DNA from: Nicotiana tabacum
Taxonomy: Eukaryota > Streptophyta > Magnoliopsida > Solanales > Solanaceae
Direction: 5' to 3'
Assembly: GCF_000715075.1 (NCBI RefSeq)
Contig: NC_134082.1
Location: 57,623,466-57,687,465, forward strand
Length of the DNA stretch: 64,000 nucleotides
Below, piece by piece: positions 1 to 10,850 of this stretch. The notes beneath the pieces are model-generated. The model saw only the letters and a program-made list of their open reading frames with translations. It did not search any database and was not told the DNA's origin. Made by a program: the position numbers and the translations under genes. Each line of letters opens with the position of its first letter. Within the stretch, counting starts at the first letter, position 1.

Positions 1-1350
1 TGGACACATAAATAGGAGTGCCCAATGACTCATGAGGAACATCCAGGAAATGAGCAAATAGAGAGGACACATATGAATTGGTATACCCTGGATCAAATAA
101 TATGGAAGCATCCCTACCACAGACAAAAATAATACATGTGATCACGGTATTTGAGCCACTGCATCTGGTCTTGACGGAAAAGCATAGAACCTAGATGGAG
201 TGTTGACTAGATGGCCCACACCTGACTGGCCTGTAGTTGGCTGGCCTCTACCTCTAGGACAGCCCCTACCCGCCTGCCCTCCGCCTCTTTGCAGCCGGAT
301 GGCTGGTGCTGTAATCATGGGCTGCTGACCCTGCTACACTGCCTTGACTGAAGCCTGGGGCAAAACCTCTGCACATGGCTGAGATCTATGCACTTGAAAC
401 AAGCTCTCAGTATGGTGATCTGCTGACCTTAAGCCTGACCCTGATGGCCTGAATACCCACTGGAAGAATCCTGAATAGCTAGTGTATGATAAGAACTCTC
501 TAGCATGGCACTGAATTAACGTCACACTGGAGCACCCCGAGGAGGCGGCAATGCTGGATATGTGGGCATACTAGGATAACCTCTCCCAAACTGACCTCTG
601 CCCCCAGACGGAGCACTACTGAATTCTCCAAAATAACAGAACCGCTTGTCCCGCGGCATCTGCTCTAAGCCTCGCTGACGAACACCCTTGATCCTCCGAG
701 ATATCTCCACAACTATCTATTACGAAGTCCCCAGATCAACCTATCAGGCCATAATGGCCTGAATACCTGAATGCAACCCAACAACAAACCTCCATACTCT
801 CTTCGCATCAGTAAGAAGTATCATAAGTGCATAGTGAGACAACTCAGAAAACCTCGCCTCATACTCGGTCACTAACATCTGATCCTGCTGGAATAGCTCA
901 AACTGAAACCACAACTCTTCCTCCTGAGAGGATGGAATGACAGTATCTAGAAAGGTACCTATGTACTAGTCCCAAGTCATACTAGGAGAACTTGCTGGCT
1001 TGCCTAGAAGATAAGACTACCACCATCTACGGGCCCTGCCCTCCAGCTGAAAAGTACTGAAATCCACCCTGTGGGACTCTAATATACTCATGTTGCGTAG
1101 TCTATCCCTACACCGATCAATGGAGTCCTAGGGATCCTCGTGCCACTCACCTTAGAAGGCAGGAGGGTGTAGCATAGTCCATCTGTCCAATAGCTTATAC
1201 GGCTCGCTGGCCGCAGCTAGTCTGGGCTCTTGTACGATTGCTGCCACTAGCTAGGCTCCACCCACAGGTAGTGTGCCTAGGGTCTGATATACAACAGCTG
1301 CATGCCCAGGATCCTGAGTAGTAGAGGTCTGTACTCCCCCTCCAACCTGA
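1..1350 (-). pseudogene. Chromovirus D, gag to start of protease (decayed)
   Basis: Minus-strand gag polyprotein remnant of a Tekay/Del-like Ty3/Gypsy element. Read leftward it shows a capsid-type stretch, then a Gly/Pro-rich tail (about 522-710) typical of these gags, then at the window edge a protease-like segment with a D-P-G catalytic triplet (the usual form is D-[ST]-G or D-P-G). Many in-frame stops and frameshifts make it non-functional. I could not find an intact CCHC knuckle in the 330-520 region where one is expected. The gag is split: its 5' part lies at 45307-45660, beyond inserted element A. The rest of pol lies left of the window. Family assignment is from remembered family features, not a search. 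Confidence 0.75.
1346..1350. repeat. Left target-site duplication of element A (CCTGA)
   Basis: Five bases abutting A's 5' LTR. The right copy at 45307-45311 reads CTTGA, one C-to-T change. Removing A joins D's gag without a gap, which supports the call. Confidence 0.8.
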
Positions 1351-3221
1351 TGTTGATACCTAATTTTTCCCTATATATTTTTAAATATGTATAAATACCT
1401 TTAAAATAGAATATACATGCATATATAAGCATGCACAATCTTTAATAAATTTTCCAAAATTTTAAGGATTTAAATTGATTTATTCCCCCCTCCCTTTATT
1501 CATAAAATCCCAAATAATTATTTTCCAAATTATTGTTATGATGACCTAGTCATTTAAAATTCTTATATTTATTCCAAAATATGGTTAATATATTTTTTAT
1601 GCATTTTTATAATTGCATTTGGTATTTTTAGGCTAAATTGTATATAATTGTAATATTAGCCCATTTAATGTATAATTACTTTTTATATGTGTATAATTGG
1701 TCCCTATATTTTTAAAATGATAAATATATATATTTTAAATCATTTTGGTACATAAAATTATTTTTTAGAAATTGTTTAGTACTTATTATAAATTAAATAG
1801 GGAAAATTGGCTATTTAAATTATAGCCAGATTTAGCTTTCAATTGTAGTCTAAATTGAACCCAATACCCAGCCCAATTTCAGACAAAATTACCCGACCCA
1901 GACCCTATACACACTTATCCGACCTAGAACCCGTTAGATCACGACCATTGATTTGAAAGATCAACGACCCATATTATTTCTTTCCTTTTTTAATTCTAAA
2001 CGACCCCTAACCCTAATCATTCTCTACACACTGTTGCCCTCAAATCCTCTCATCTCCTTTCTTCTCTCCACCTAACCCTAACCCCTTTTCAACCTCCTCC
2101 CTTCTTAGGTCTTCTCCGGTGAACATCCTTCGACCCCTAAGCATCCAGTGGCTCATCCTTTACCATGCTCATATTCTCTGAGGCCTTCAAGGGCCCTAGG
2201 CCATGCCGACTTATATCTAGGGTTTGCTGTTTTGGCTGCTCTGGTGTTATTTTAAGCAAAATCACACCATATTTGTTACGATCTTTGAGTTTCTAAGCAG
2301 GTTCTTCCATCTCTACTTGGGTTTCTTCGGAAACCCTAATTTTTTACATCTCCTAGATCTGTGCTATTTTAAACGATTCAAGTCTGTTCCTTTTATGTTT
2401 TACACTGTTCTTGAATCTCTTTTGCAAAAATCATCGATTTCAAGTTGTTTTCACTTTCTTCTAAAGTTAGGGTTTTTTCGAAACTTCTTCTACACTTTGT
2501 TTAAACCGATTTGTTATGTTCAAACTTCTATCCTTTGCATATCTCGACTGATTCTATGTTTTTACTTCTTTTTCAACTCGCCTATGTTAAAATCCCTAAT
2601 ATTTCTAGATTTCCTTTGTTTGGTTCTGTGTGTTAGCACGACTACTCGATTCTTGTTAAGCTTCTGTGGTAACCTTGCTTCGAATATGTTTTGATGAGTT
2701 CTTAGCCTAACTTATACCACCTCTAAGTGATTATATTCATCTTTATTATTCAAGACTTGCCTCTTTCTGTCGATATTTTTGACCCTGCCTGTTTGCTACG
2801 TCTAGTTGTTCTTACTTTATTTATATGTTCAGTATGAAATCATAACTTCCTCTTGATTGATTCTGATTTCCTTATTATATGGTTTGGTTGAAAGATCTTC
2901 TTTTAAACCATAAATTTCTACCTCGTCTATTTAAATTAGCTAATTTTCCTACCTTATTTGCTACAGTAATTTATTCTTACTGAATTATTCCCTTAATAAG
3001 AGCTTTCTGAACTTGGCCCTAATTGTCTACTCTATACTTATTGAATTTGAATCTTTCTTTATTAGTTGTATACTTCCTTATTTATCACTTGTCTTACCGT
3101 TTGAGTTAATTCCCTTGACTTAAGGGTAGTACATGTCTTGATTTCCTGACTGACTGATTCTGAGTTCCTTAATTATTAATGAACTTTGATTTTTTACCTT
3201 ATTTGCTACCTGCTTTCGGAC

Positions 3222-3229
3222 TATAAATA
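3222..3229 (+). promoter_or_regulatory. Candidate LTR TATA box (element A, 5' LTR)
   Basis: TATAAATA, kept at 12728-12735 in the 3' LTR. It would place the transcription start about 30 bp downstream, near 3255, leaving a ~1.9 kb U3 and ~2.5 kb of R-U5. That this box is used is inference. Confidence 0.5.
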
Positions 3230-4263
3230 CCTTAGTCTTCCATTGACACCAGACACAAACACTCTTGGTTCAAAAGCTATCTCTCACCCTTAAAACTTTC
3301 TGCTCTCTCTTTGTGATACTTGCTACTGCTCTAAGTTAACCGGCTGTAAGCCAAGGCTAACCATTGTGTTCTCATGTACTTTCATGTTGCTTACTGTCCT
3401 CTTTACAGGTATGTTCTAGTTTTAATTCAAAGTTCCAACAACAATATGATTCTCTTATTGCAGTTCATCCTATTTCTAGTTTGCTTCTATTTGAGGTTTT
3501 GTTGTGAAAAATATAGTTGATGTTTACATTATTAGCATGTTGTATACTTCCCTTCCTTAAGATCAATATATTACCCCTCTGTGTATTTATGATTATGTCT
3601 ATACCAATTATCACTTACTTGTTATGTGCTTACCATCATATGTCCTATGTATCCCCCAAACCCCTTAAGCCCTATTTGTGGCTACTGAACCTGCTTTGGA
3701 GCTGTGACTCCTGGCTGTGTATGAACTTTTCCTAAGGTGTTGTGTTTGGACTTCTGTTCATTTTTTCAATATCTTTTCAAACAATCTCTGTGTTTTACTA
3801 AATTACTTTCAAACAAACATCCTTTTTAATATAGTTTTTCACTAAAACCTTCAACTTGTGTCAGTCACTTTCACTCTAATCCTAGTCAATAAGTTCTGCC
3901 CCCTCTAGTATGTGTACTGCCTTGGGATCCTCTTGAGAACCCTCTAAACTCTAGCATACCGAGGCTAGCCTTCCACACTGCACTTGTTCAATCTTTGGTT
4001 ACTAAGTGTAAGTGTAAGCATTGCCCGGGATCCTTGAGATTCTTAGGGAACTTTGATGTACCTAAACTCTGATATTGTCTTTGGAATTGAGGCCATTGGA
4101 GGCTTTGGACATCTGGTCCTAATTGAAGGCTCCCTATAGAATAGCTTCTTATTTTCATATTTACTTATGTAATTCATTCATTGGCCTGTAATAACTTGTA
4201 AACAAATATTGGGGTATTTAATGAAAGGGTTGGGTAGATACATGTTTATGGGGTAATACAGGT

Positions 4264-4790
4264 AGAAATCATTCTCATAGGACTTCATGTTTAAATTTGA
4301 TTGCCGTACAAAGTAGATATCATGTTCATAGGGCTTTACATCTTGTCATGATTAGAAGTCATGCCTATAGGTTTCAAATATTTCCGTAATGGAAATCATG
4401 CCTTCAACGTCTTAACATCAGATTAACTAATAGATGTCATGCCTATAGGACTCGATCCAGATTATGATAAGTGTTTATGTATGTTTTCATGTCTGCATGT
4501 CTTAAATCAGCCTAGCTAATAGATGTTATGCCTATAGGATGTAATTTAACCCGATTTTGTTACAAAAAAGTGTTTATGTATGCCATCAAGCCTTTAAAAT
4601 CAGTATCAACGCTAGACATCATGGCAATAAGAAATCATACTCGAAATTCTTCCTGTCAATCTAAACTAGTCTGAATAATTTGACTCGGTCCACGCCTAGT
4701 CCACTAATGAATTGGTTTAATTAAGTAAATCTTCCAGAAACAAGTTCTTTAAAATTGTCTTAATCTACCAATAGACTGCATGGCCATAGG
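4264..4790 (+). repeat. Eight dispersed copies of an AGATRTCATGCCTATAGG-like motif
   Basis: Copies, some degenerate, start near 4264, 4315, 4354, 4388, 4432, 4521, 4613 and 4773. The same series recurs in the 3' LTR (about 43752-44273). Spacing is uneven (34 to 160 bp), so this is a dispersed motif series rather than a clean tandem array. It lies downstream of the TATA box, so it would be transcribed. Confidence 0.7.
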
Positions 4791-5598
4791 AGTTTCAAAA
4801 GTCCATTTCAAAACCTGTTTTGTTTCACTATAAATGTAGCTGTCAGTACTCCGCGTATAGGTAAGCCTTTAGGGCATTTCCAAAATTGCATCTTTGAAAC
4901 TGTTCCTATTGTTTAATGTTTTCTGATCCTAACTGGCTTTTAAAATCGATAGGCAACTGCTAGGGTTATCACTTCTGAGCCTAATAAAAATGCTTGTCTT
5001 CTGCATATTCACCTAGACATCCTGCCGTAGGATACTGTCTAATGAAAGACCTTAATTGTGCATGAGTCGTATTGTTTATGTGCTTGTTTGAGGAGGAAAC
5101 TTTGAGCCTCTAATTGCTCCCTTTATGTGCTAAAAGTCCTAAGTGTTTTGCATGGCGCCTTAGAATTTTCACCTTTAAAACCTTAGGGGTCCATATAGAA
5201 CCACATATAGATAGAGGTCCTAACTCCCTCCAGGGCCATTAAGAAGGGACGAGTAGTAGCACGCAATAGAAATCGCTTACCAAACACTCACTTTGCATGA
5301 CCACTAAGGGGATGGGAAGGGTAGATATGGGGTATGATGATTACGCGCTAATATCACGTGTAGCCCCTCATTGAGGAGTATTTACCGGACATTGAGTGAG
5401 GTGATCCTATAGGCTAACCAAAGTAGGACCCCTCCTTCACAAAAAATTCCTTTTTATTTAAACCATGTTTTACAAATCATTATTCTATTACTTGAGTTAC
5501 CCAACATGTTTTACTCGCAACCTATTTGATTCAACTGTTTATTTATATGTACTAATTTGTGAATATATGTTCGGCCGGGACCCACAGTTGTGGACCAA

Positions 5599-5623
5599 GA
5601 GGAGTGCCTAACACCTTCCCCTC
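5599..5623 (+). promoter_or_regulatory. Conserved hairpin near LTR end (loop TGCCTAACACCTT)
   Basis: GAGG (5599-5602) pairs with CCTC (5620-5623). The loop carries TGCCTAACACCTT, also found with different stem bases at 16882-16912, 42864-42894 and 45080-45102. It lies about 200 bp upstream of the PBS in both A and B. Role unknown; R/U5 processing, polyadenylation or packaging are possible. Confidence 0.6.
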
Positions 5624-5830
5624 GAGGTTACTTCGAGCCCTTATCCTAATCTCTGGTAATGCAAACCAATCCAAGAGTTAATCACTTTAGGTGCCCTAAC
5701 ACACCGTAATCCGTTAGATGACGACTCTTCAAATACCCAATTCCCAAAAGGAAATGAGTCTTTACATCCCATGAATGTCTAAACCCGGACCTCTCTCCAT
5801 GAGGAGGGGAAAAAATGGGGCGCAATAGCA

Positions 5831-5848
5831 TGGCGACTCTACTGGGGA
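5831..5848 (+). other. Primer-binding site of element A
   Basis: TGGCGACTCTACTGGGGA, three bases after the LTR. Ogre elements are known for a PBS of this type, described as complementary to tRNA-Arg. B has the same site with two changes. Confidence 0.85.
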
Positions 5849-6543
5849 TATCTTTTAGGGTCTTACCATAACGAACTTATCTTTTACAAATTAGTCCAAG
5901 CATGCTTTATCCTGTACCATTCTCCCTTATTTGAATTTAACTGTCTATTTTCAAGCATTTATGATTTCTTTTTTGCCCTGAAACTGACTTCTCTCTTTGT
6001 TTTCCTTTTCCCATAACTATGTTCAATTATTTAAATGCTGTATTTATTTTTCCTACATGAAAATACTTGACTACATGTTATTAATTGCTGCATATATCAT
6101 GCTCCGCATCATATTCCACTCATACGTATCAAATCCTATAGCAACACTTTAATCAGTGGTTGCGCTCTTCCTATTTACTACCCTTAAATTTGGAAAGGCT
6201 TATTTGTGGTAAAACCAATCGATCAGCGGTGCAGTCGACGGTTCCATGTCTTCCCCCTCGAGTTGTCTGCTTGAGGGTACCAGTCTAAAACCCCATGGAA
6301 ACCTTACTTTGGTTAAAATTGTGCATGCATCATGGTCAAACCTAGTCAGATCATTTATGTTGTTCACATAATGATCCTTTAAGATAAGCCTTATCCAAAG
6401 TCCATCGGGTTTTCCATAATCCCAACAGACGCAACCACGTTTTGTGCATTAATTTGGAGAACTAAATGCCAATATGTTAATCATGAATGTATAAATAGTC
6501 GAGTCTGGTGGAGGTAAGGTCTAACCCTTTTGTTTTACAGAAA
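5849..6543 (+). other. Leader of element A, with a conserved hairpin at 6255-6277
   Basis: No gene. An 8-bp stem (CCCTCGAG with CTTGAGGG, one G-T pair) closes a TTGTCTG loop at 6255-6277. B has the matching hairpin at 17443-17463 with an altered outer stem and loop TTGTCCG. A pyrimidine-rich run ending TTTTACAG stands just before the ORF1 start codon at 6544 and looks like a splice acceptor. Confidence 0.6.
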
Positions 6544-7070
6544 ATGAGGCACGAGGTCCCCAGATTTAGTATGGTTATCAACATCCCACCATTACTGCTA
6601 GGTTGGTGGGAGGACCTTTCCTCGAGTGATAAGAAGCATGTGAAAAAGTACCTGGGTAACTTGCCTTCCTTGTTAGATATTGAACCAAACATCAAATTGA
6701 TCGAGGCTGCCACTTTATTCTGGGATGGTGAAAGATTTATGTTCCGTTTCGGTGACAAAAAGATGACACCGCTTCTAGGGAAAATAGGAGGACTTGCAGG
6801 ATTGACTTGGGACAGTCCCGGGCTTTTGGTACCTGAAAACAACGGGCAGGGTATATTTGAAGATGATGGGGCTGAAGAATAATGTCAACCTAGTGTGCTT
6901 GATGGATTCCTACATACTTTTCGAATATTTGTACGAGAGGTATGGCTATAGCAAGTCTTTCTGCACTTACCATGATAAGATTTCCCTCACATCTCTGGGT
7001 CACATCCACTGCAGAGTGTTTGTATTCATTGTGTGCTTTCTAGGCCTAATAGTGTTCCCAATGAAAACAA
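6544..7070 (+). pseudogene. ORF1 remnant of element A (extra ORF upstream of gag)
   Basis: Homologous to the N-terminal part of B's ORF1 at 18540. It reads from ATG 6544 to about 6855, then continues in the +1 frame to about 7070. Shared features with B are a W-W-x-D-L segment followed by V-K-K-Y-L, a W-D-[GP]-x(4-5)-F-x-F block and a [EK]-[LM]-T-P-x-L block. The last pattern resembles the plant mobile domain; the protein may belong to the family I remember as DUF7745, but I could not search. Function is unknown. At about 7070 the reading passes straight into RT, so the C-terminal half is deleted. Confidence 0.75.
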
Positions 7071-8979
7071 AGAAATAGAGGTGTATGTTGACGATGTCAT
7101 TATCAAATCCAACAAGGCCGCAGAACACATCGCGGATCTGAGAAAGTTCTTTGATAGGCTAAGGAGGTACATTTTGAAACTAAATCACCCAAAGTTTGCC
7201 TTCGGGGTTCACGTAGGAAAATTATTGGGATTCATCGTCAGTCGTCGAGGGATTGAGATGGATCCGACTAAAGTCAAAGCTATTCAGGAGTTACCACCAC
7301 CTAAGAGCAAAAAGGATGTCATGAGCTTCCTAGCACGTCACAACTATATCAGTCACTTCATAGCACAGTCCACAGTCATATGTGAACCCATCTTCAAGAT
7401 GCTAAGAAAGGATGCCGAAACGAGTTGGACCGATGATTGTCAGAAAGCTTTTGACAAGATCAAGGAGTACCTGTCCACACCACAAGTCCTAGTCCCGCCA
7501 GAACCTGGAAGACCTTTGCTACTTTATCTATTCGTATTGGATGGAGCCTTTGGATGTGTTTTAGGACAACATGACGAGACATGAAGAAAGGACCAGGACA
7601 TATATTACTTGAGCAAGAAGTTCACACTCTATGAAGCATGGTATTCTCTGTTGTAACGCACTTGCTATGCTTTGACCTGGACAACCCAGAAATTGAGGCA
7701 TTACTTCTACGCCTACACTACATACCTCTTATCTAGGATGGATCCTCTGAAGTACATATTTCAGAAACCCATGCCTACTGGAAAGTGGGCTAAATGGCAG
7801 ATACTACTAAGTGAGTTCGATATCGTTTATGTAACTCAAAAGGCAGTCAAGGGACAAGCATTGGCAGATCACCTTGCGAAAAATGCAGTGGGAGGAGAAT
7901 ACGAACCCTTCAAAACTTATTTTACTGATAAGGAAGTATCATTCATCGGAGAAGACATTGTCGAAGCATATGACGGTTGGAGGATGTTCTTTGACGGAGC
8001 CGCAAATTTCAAAGGAATAGGCATTGGAGCAGTTTTGGTATCGGAAACGTATTATCATTATCTGGTATCTGCTAAACTCAGATTTCCCTACACTAACAAC
8101 ATGGAGGAATATGAAGCCTGCATATTAGGGCTCAACATGGTAGTCGACATGAACATTCAGGAGTTTTTGGTAATCGGTGATTCAGATTTGCTTGTGCACC
8201 AGGTACAAGGAGAGTGGGCCACCAAGAATTCCAAGATATTGTCGTATCTGCACCATATGCAGGAGTTGAGAAAGAGGTTTACAAAGATAGAATTCCGACA
8301 TGTCCCCAGAATTCAGAATTAGTTTGTCGATGCATTGGCCACTTCGTCATCCATGATACAACATCCAGATAAGAACTACATTGATCCCATTCCAGTGAGG
8401 ATCTATAATTAGCCAGCTTATTGTGCTCATGTAAAGGAAGAAGCAGATGGAAAGCCTTGGTTCCATGGCATCAAAGCATACTTATCAAAAGAAGACTAAC
8501 CGGAGCATGCATATCACTCTTTTTAAACGCACACTCCAAAGATTGTCAAATCACTTCTTCCACAGCGGAGGGGGCTTGTACACAAGAACTCCTGATTTGG
8601 GGTTACTAAGGTGTGTCGACATGAAGGAAGCTTCTAAGTTACTTGTAGAGATACATGCTGGGACATGTGGTCCACACATGAATGGTTTCGTCTTGGCTAA
8701 CAAGATACTTAGAGACGGTTATTTTTTGATGTCATGGAGATGGATTGCATTCAGTATGTCCGCAAATGCTTTCAATGTCAAGTGCATGCCGATACGATAA
8801 AAGTGCCACCAAATGAGCTCAATGCAACAAGTTCACCTTGTCCATTCACCACCTGGGGAATGGATGTTATTGGTCCAATTCAGAGCTCAATAGGAGGAGC
8901 ACTCATACTTTCAGAAATGGACGGAGAAGTTTGGCCAAAATCGATCAATTCAGACGCAGTCAAGAGATACTATGCTTAG
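7071..8979 (+). pseudogene. Truncated pol of element A: RT active site to integrase end, core deleted
   Basis: Begins inside RT at the Y-V-D-D catalytic motif (about 7083) with connection-domain sequence after it. RNase H follows (about 7560-7900), then a second RNase H-like domain (about 7975-8320, starting F-F-D-G-A) that marks the Tat group. Next come the integrase H-H-C-C zinc region (about 8640-8790) and the first residues of the integrase core (W-G-M-D). Near 8890-8910 the reading jumps to the extreme pol C-terminus (S-D-x-V-K-R-Y-Y), so the D-D-E core is gone. Stops at 7582 and 8320 and several frameshifts add to this. Non-functional. Confidence 0.88.
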
Positions 8980-9009
8980 ATACTTTACATTTCCTTATTT
9001 GATGTAATT

Positions 9010-9072
9010 GAACTACGCTTGACCTGATTCCCATTTAAGAGGGAATATGTAGGCATCCTTATGGGTTCGGTC
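9010..9072 (+). other. Two-hairpin module, copy 1 (element A, after pol)
   Basis: Starts GAACTACG, 30 bp after the pol stop. Hairpin 1: ATTCCC (9027-9032) with GGGAAT (9041-9046). Then TGTAGGCA. Hairpin 2: ATCC (9055-9058) with GGGT (9063-9066). One of six copies in A and B with the same order of parts. Confidence 0.7.
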
Positions 9073-9109
9073 ATATCATAATAAAAATTTCATTTCCCCC
9101 GAGAGTAGA

Positions 9110-9335
9110 AATTGGGGCAAAATTTTGAGGAGGACAATCAAAATTCCGGAGCAAGTCCAGCCAACTCCATCGCAAGCCAGGAAGTCAGTAATCAGTCAAG
9201 AACTGGGGAAGAATTTTGAGAATGATTCTCAAAATTCCGAAAAAAAATTCAGCAAGGCCTATTATCTGCAAATAGTTAAAAAATCATCTACCAAACTAGG
9301 GCAGATTTTGAGGAGGACCCTCAAAATTCCCTAAG
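9110..9335 (+). repeat. ~91-bp tandem repeat with an inverted repeat in each unit
   Basis: Three inverted repeats at 9123-9143, 9214-9234 and 9306-9326, spaced 91-92 bp. The middle one has perfect 10-bp arms (TTTTGAGAAT and ATTCTCAAAA) around one base; the third has 8-bp arms TTTTGAGG and CCTCAAAA; the first has 6-bp arms. Each is preceded by a GGGGCA-like string and followed by TTCC. No coding value. Confidence 0.75.
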
Positions 9336-9640
9336 AGAGCTGCAATGACTTTGAGATGTGTTACAGTCACTAGTTCATCAAAATTACTTGATATATAATT
9401 TCTAAAACAACTCTATTCTTCAAATATTACATTTTTTCGAAAACTCTATTTCCATAAATAGTCAGGTGTCCCCTCAAAAAACTTATACTTTTTCTTTAAA
9501 CGCAAGCACATTTGACGTAAGGATAGCACTCACAAAACATGTATACACAAAGATAATTCACTATCAATCATGTCATCAGACATCGAATACATCTCCAGCT
9601 AAGAAATACATTACTATTATCTGCTACTCGCTCTTTGCAT
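9336..9640. other. AT-rich 3'-UTR stretch of A, no feature seen
   Basis: A short open frame (9466-9648) shows no recognisable motif and no homologue in element B. I see nothing else here. Confidence 0.5.
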
Positions 9641-10140
9641 GGGGCTAATCCCTGCCTCCCCACTTGCATGAGTCTAATCCTTGACTCCGTGAGGTTAATC
9701 CCTGCCTCCCTATTTGCATGAGTCTAATCCTCAACTCCATACTTGCATGAGTCTAATCCTTGACTCCGTGAGGCTAGTCCTTGCCTCCCCATTTGCATAA
9801 GTCTAATCCTCATGAGTCTAATCCCCGACTCCATACTTGCATGAGTCTAATCCTTGACTCTGTGAGGCTAGTCCTTGCCTCCCCACTTGCATGAGTCTAA
9901 TCCTTGACTCCATACTTGCATGAGTCTAATCATTGACTTTGTGAGGCTAATCCCTACCTCCCTATTTGCATGAGTCTAATCCCTGACTCCATATCCTTGC
10001 CTCCATACTTGCATGAGTCTAATCCTTGACTCCACACCTGCATGAGTCTAATCCTTGACTCCATGAGGCTAAGCTTGCCTCCATACCTGCATGAGGTTAA
10101 TCCTTGCCTCCATATTCACATGGGACTAAGCAATGTCCCT
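9641..10140 (+). repeat. Hairpin minisatellite in the 3' UTR of element A
   Basis: About 16-20 short units in two interleaved types, each a 5-bp stem closing an 8-nt loop. Type 1: GAGTC, loop TAATCCTT, GACTC (for example 9670-9687). Type 2: GAGGC, loop TAGTCCTT, GCCTC (9770-9787). Some units have GAGGT with GCCTC (one G-T pair), and the last unit has GGGAC with GTCCC around an 8-nt loop (10122-10139). Units are joined by CATACTTGCAT-like spacers. Stem bases change in complementary pairs. Tandem repeats in the 3' UTR are a known habit of Ogre elements. Confidence 0.85.
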
Positions 10141-10560
10141 TTTGTACAAATATTGCTCTATTTTATTATTTATCTGCTTTCCTATCGGGCTAAGATCAAC
10201 CCTCTTTTTTACTAACCCTTGCCTTTTAACATCATATTATTGTATATTATGGGCTGACATATTGACAATCTATCTGAAGGCATCATAGTCTAAAGTCACC
10301 ATCCTCATAGCCGGAAGACACCATGCCATGGCCTGAGGATCTCTCGAACTTGCATATCATTATTCAAAGGCGTCATGGTTCGGAGGAACCATTTTCATGG
10401 CTCGAGAACACAATTTTATGTCCTGCGAATCTATCACTAAACAATTCATGGCCCAAGATGTCATGGTCCAAGGACATCATCTTTAATCGTCCAAAGGAAA
10501 CCTTCATGGTCCAAAGAGAATCTGCATCATGTTTAAATTTTCGCAAATACACTTGTAGCA
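10141..10560 (+). repeat. Degenerate second hairpin series (CATGGTCC-like)
   Basis: Loosely repeated CATGGTCCAAGGACATCAT-like units with short complementary arms, such as GGTTC with GAACC around GGAG near 10378, and GTCC with GGAC near 10468. Too diverged for firm unit borders. Open frames here (10323-10601 plus, 10373-10561 minus) look accidental. Confidence 0.45.
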
Positions 10561-10691
10561 TCTTTTATCTGCAGGTAACCAGTAAGCAACCGCTATCCTA
10601 GAAGGAGCGATCTCACTCTAGTTCCTTCAACAATGCCGAGCTTTAACCACTATTGCAGTAATTTCATCGGCATACTCCGCAGATAAATCCA

Positions 10692-10758
10692 GAACTACAC
10701 ATGGACTGATTCCTGTAAAACCAGTGATATGTAGGCAACTCGAAGAACGGAGTTCGGC
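10692..10758 (+). other. Two-hairpin module, copy 2 (element A, before 3' LTR)
   Basis: GAACTACA start. Hairpin 1: ATTCCTG with CAGTGAT (one C-T mismatch, one G-T pair). Hairpin 2: AACTC (10737-10741) with GAGTT (10750-10754). It lies about 90 bp before the 3' LTR. Confidence 0.65.
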
Positions 10759-10835
10759 CTCTATCTTTCGAAACATCCCGTCCGGTCAAAATTGACCATC
10801 ATTTCTTTACCCGAAAACTTTTTCATCCTTCCCGG

Positions 10836-10850
10836 GTAAAGAGGGGCAGT
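10836..10850 (+). other. Polypurine tract of element A
   Basis: GTAAAGAGGGGCAGT directly before the 3' LTR start TGTTGAAACC. It primes plus-strand DNA synthesis in LTR elements. B has an almost identical tract. Confidence 0.85.

Larger units (their letters stand above)
1351..5827 (+). mobile_element. 5' LTR of element A (4477 bp)
   Basis: Starts TGTTGATACC and is repeated at 10851 (TGTTGAAACC) after a polypurine tract. It ends three bases before the PBS. It holds a T-rich first half, a TATA box near 3222, a run of reiterated short motifs at 4264-4790, and a conserved hairpin near its end. Long open frames in it (for example 2224-2694) are not kept in the 3' LTR copy and are not genes. A sample (4021-4215 against 43501-43705) differs at about 17 of 195 positions plus one 8-bp indel. 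Confidence 0.92.

Noticed and set aside
2224..2694. 156-codon plus-strand open frame
   Set aside because: Lies in the T-rich U3 of A's 5' LTR; the 3' LTR copy (11649-12203) breaks the frame. Hydrophobic composition follows from T-richness.
9010..9072. Hairpin module as a tRNA-like or hammerhead ribozyme fold
   Set aside because: Only two arms pair and the hammerhead core (CTGATGA ... GAAA) is absent; no anticodon or T-arm arrangement holds across the six copies.
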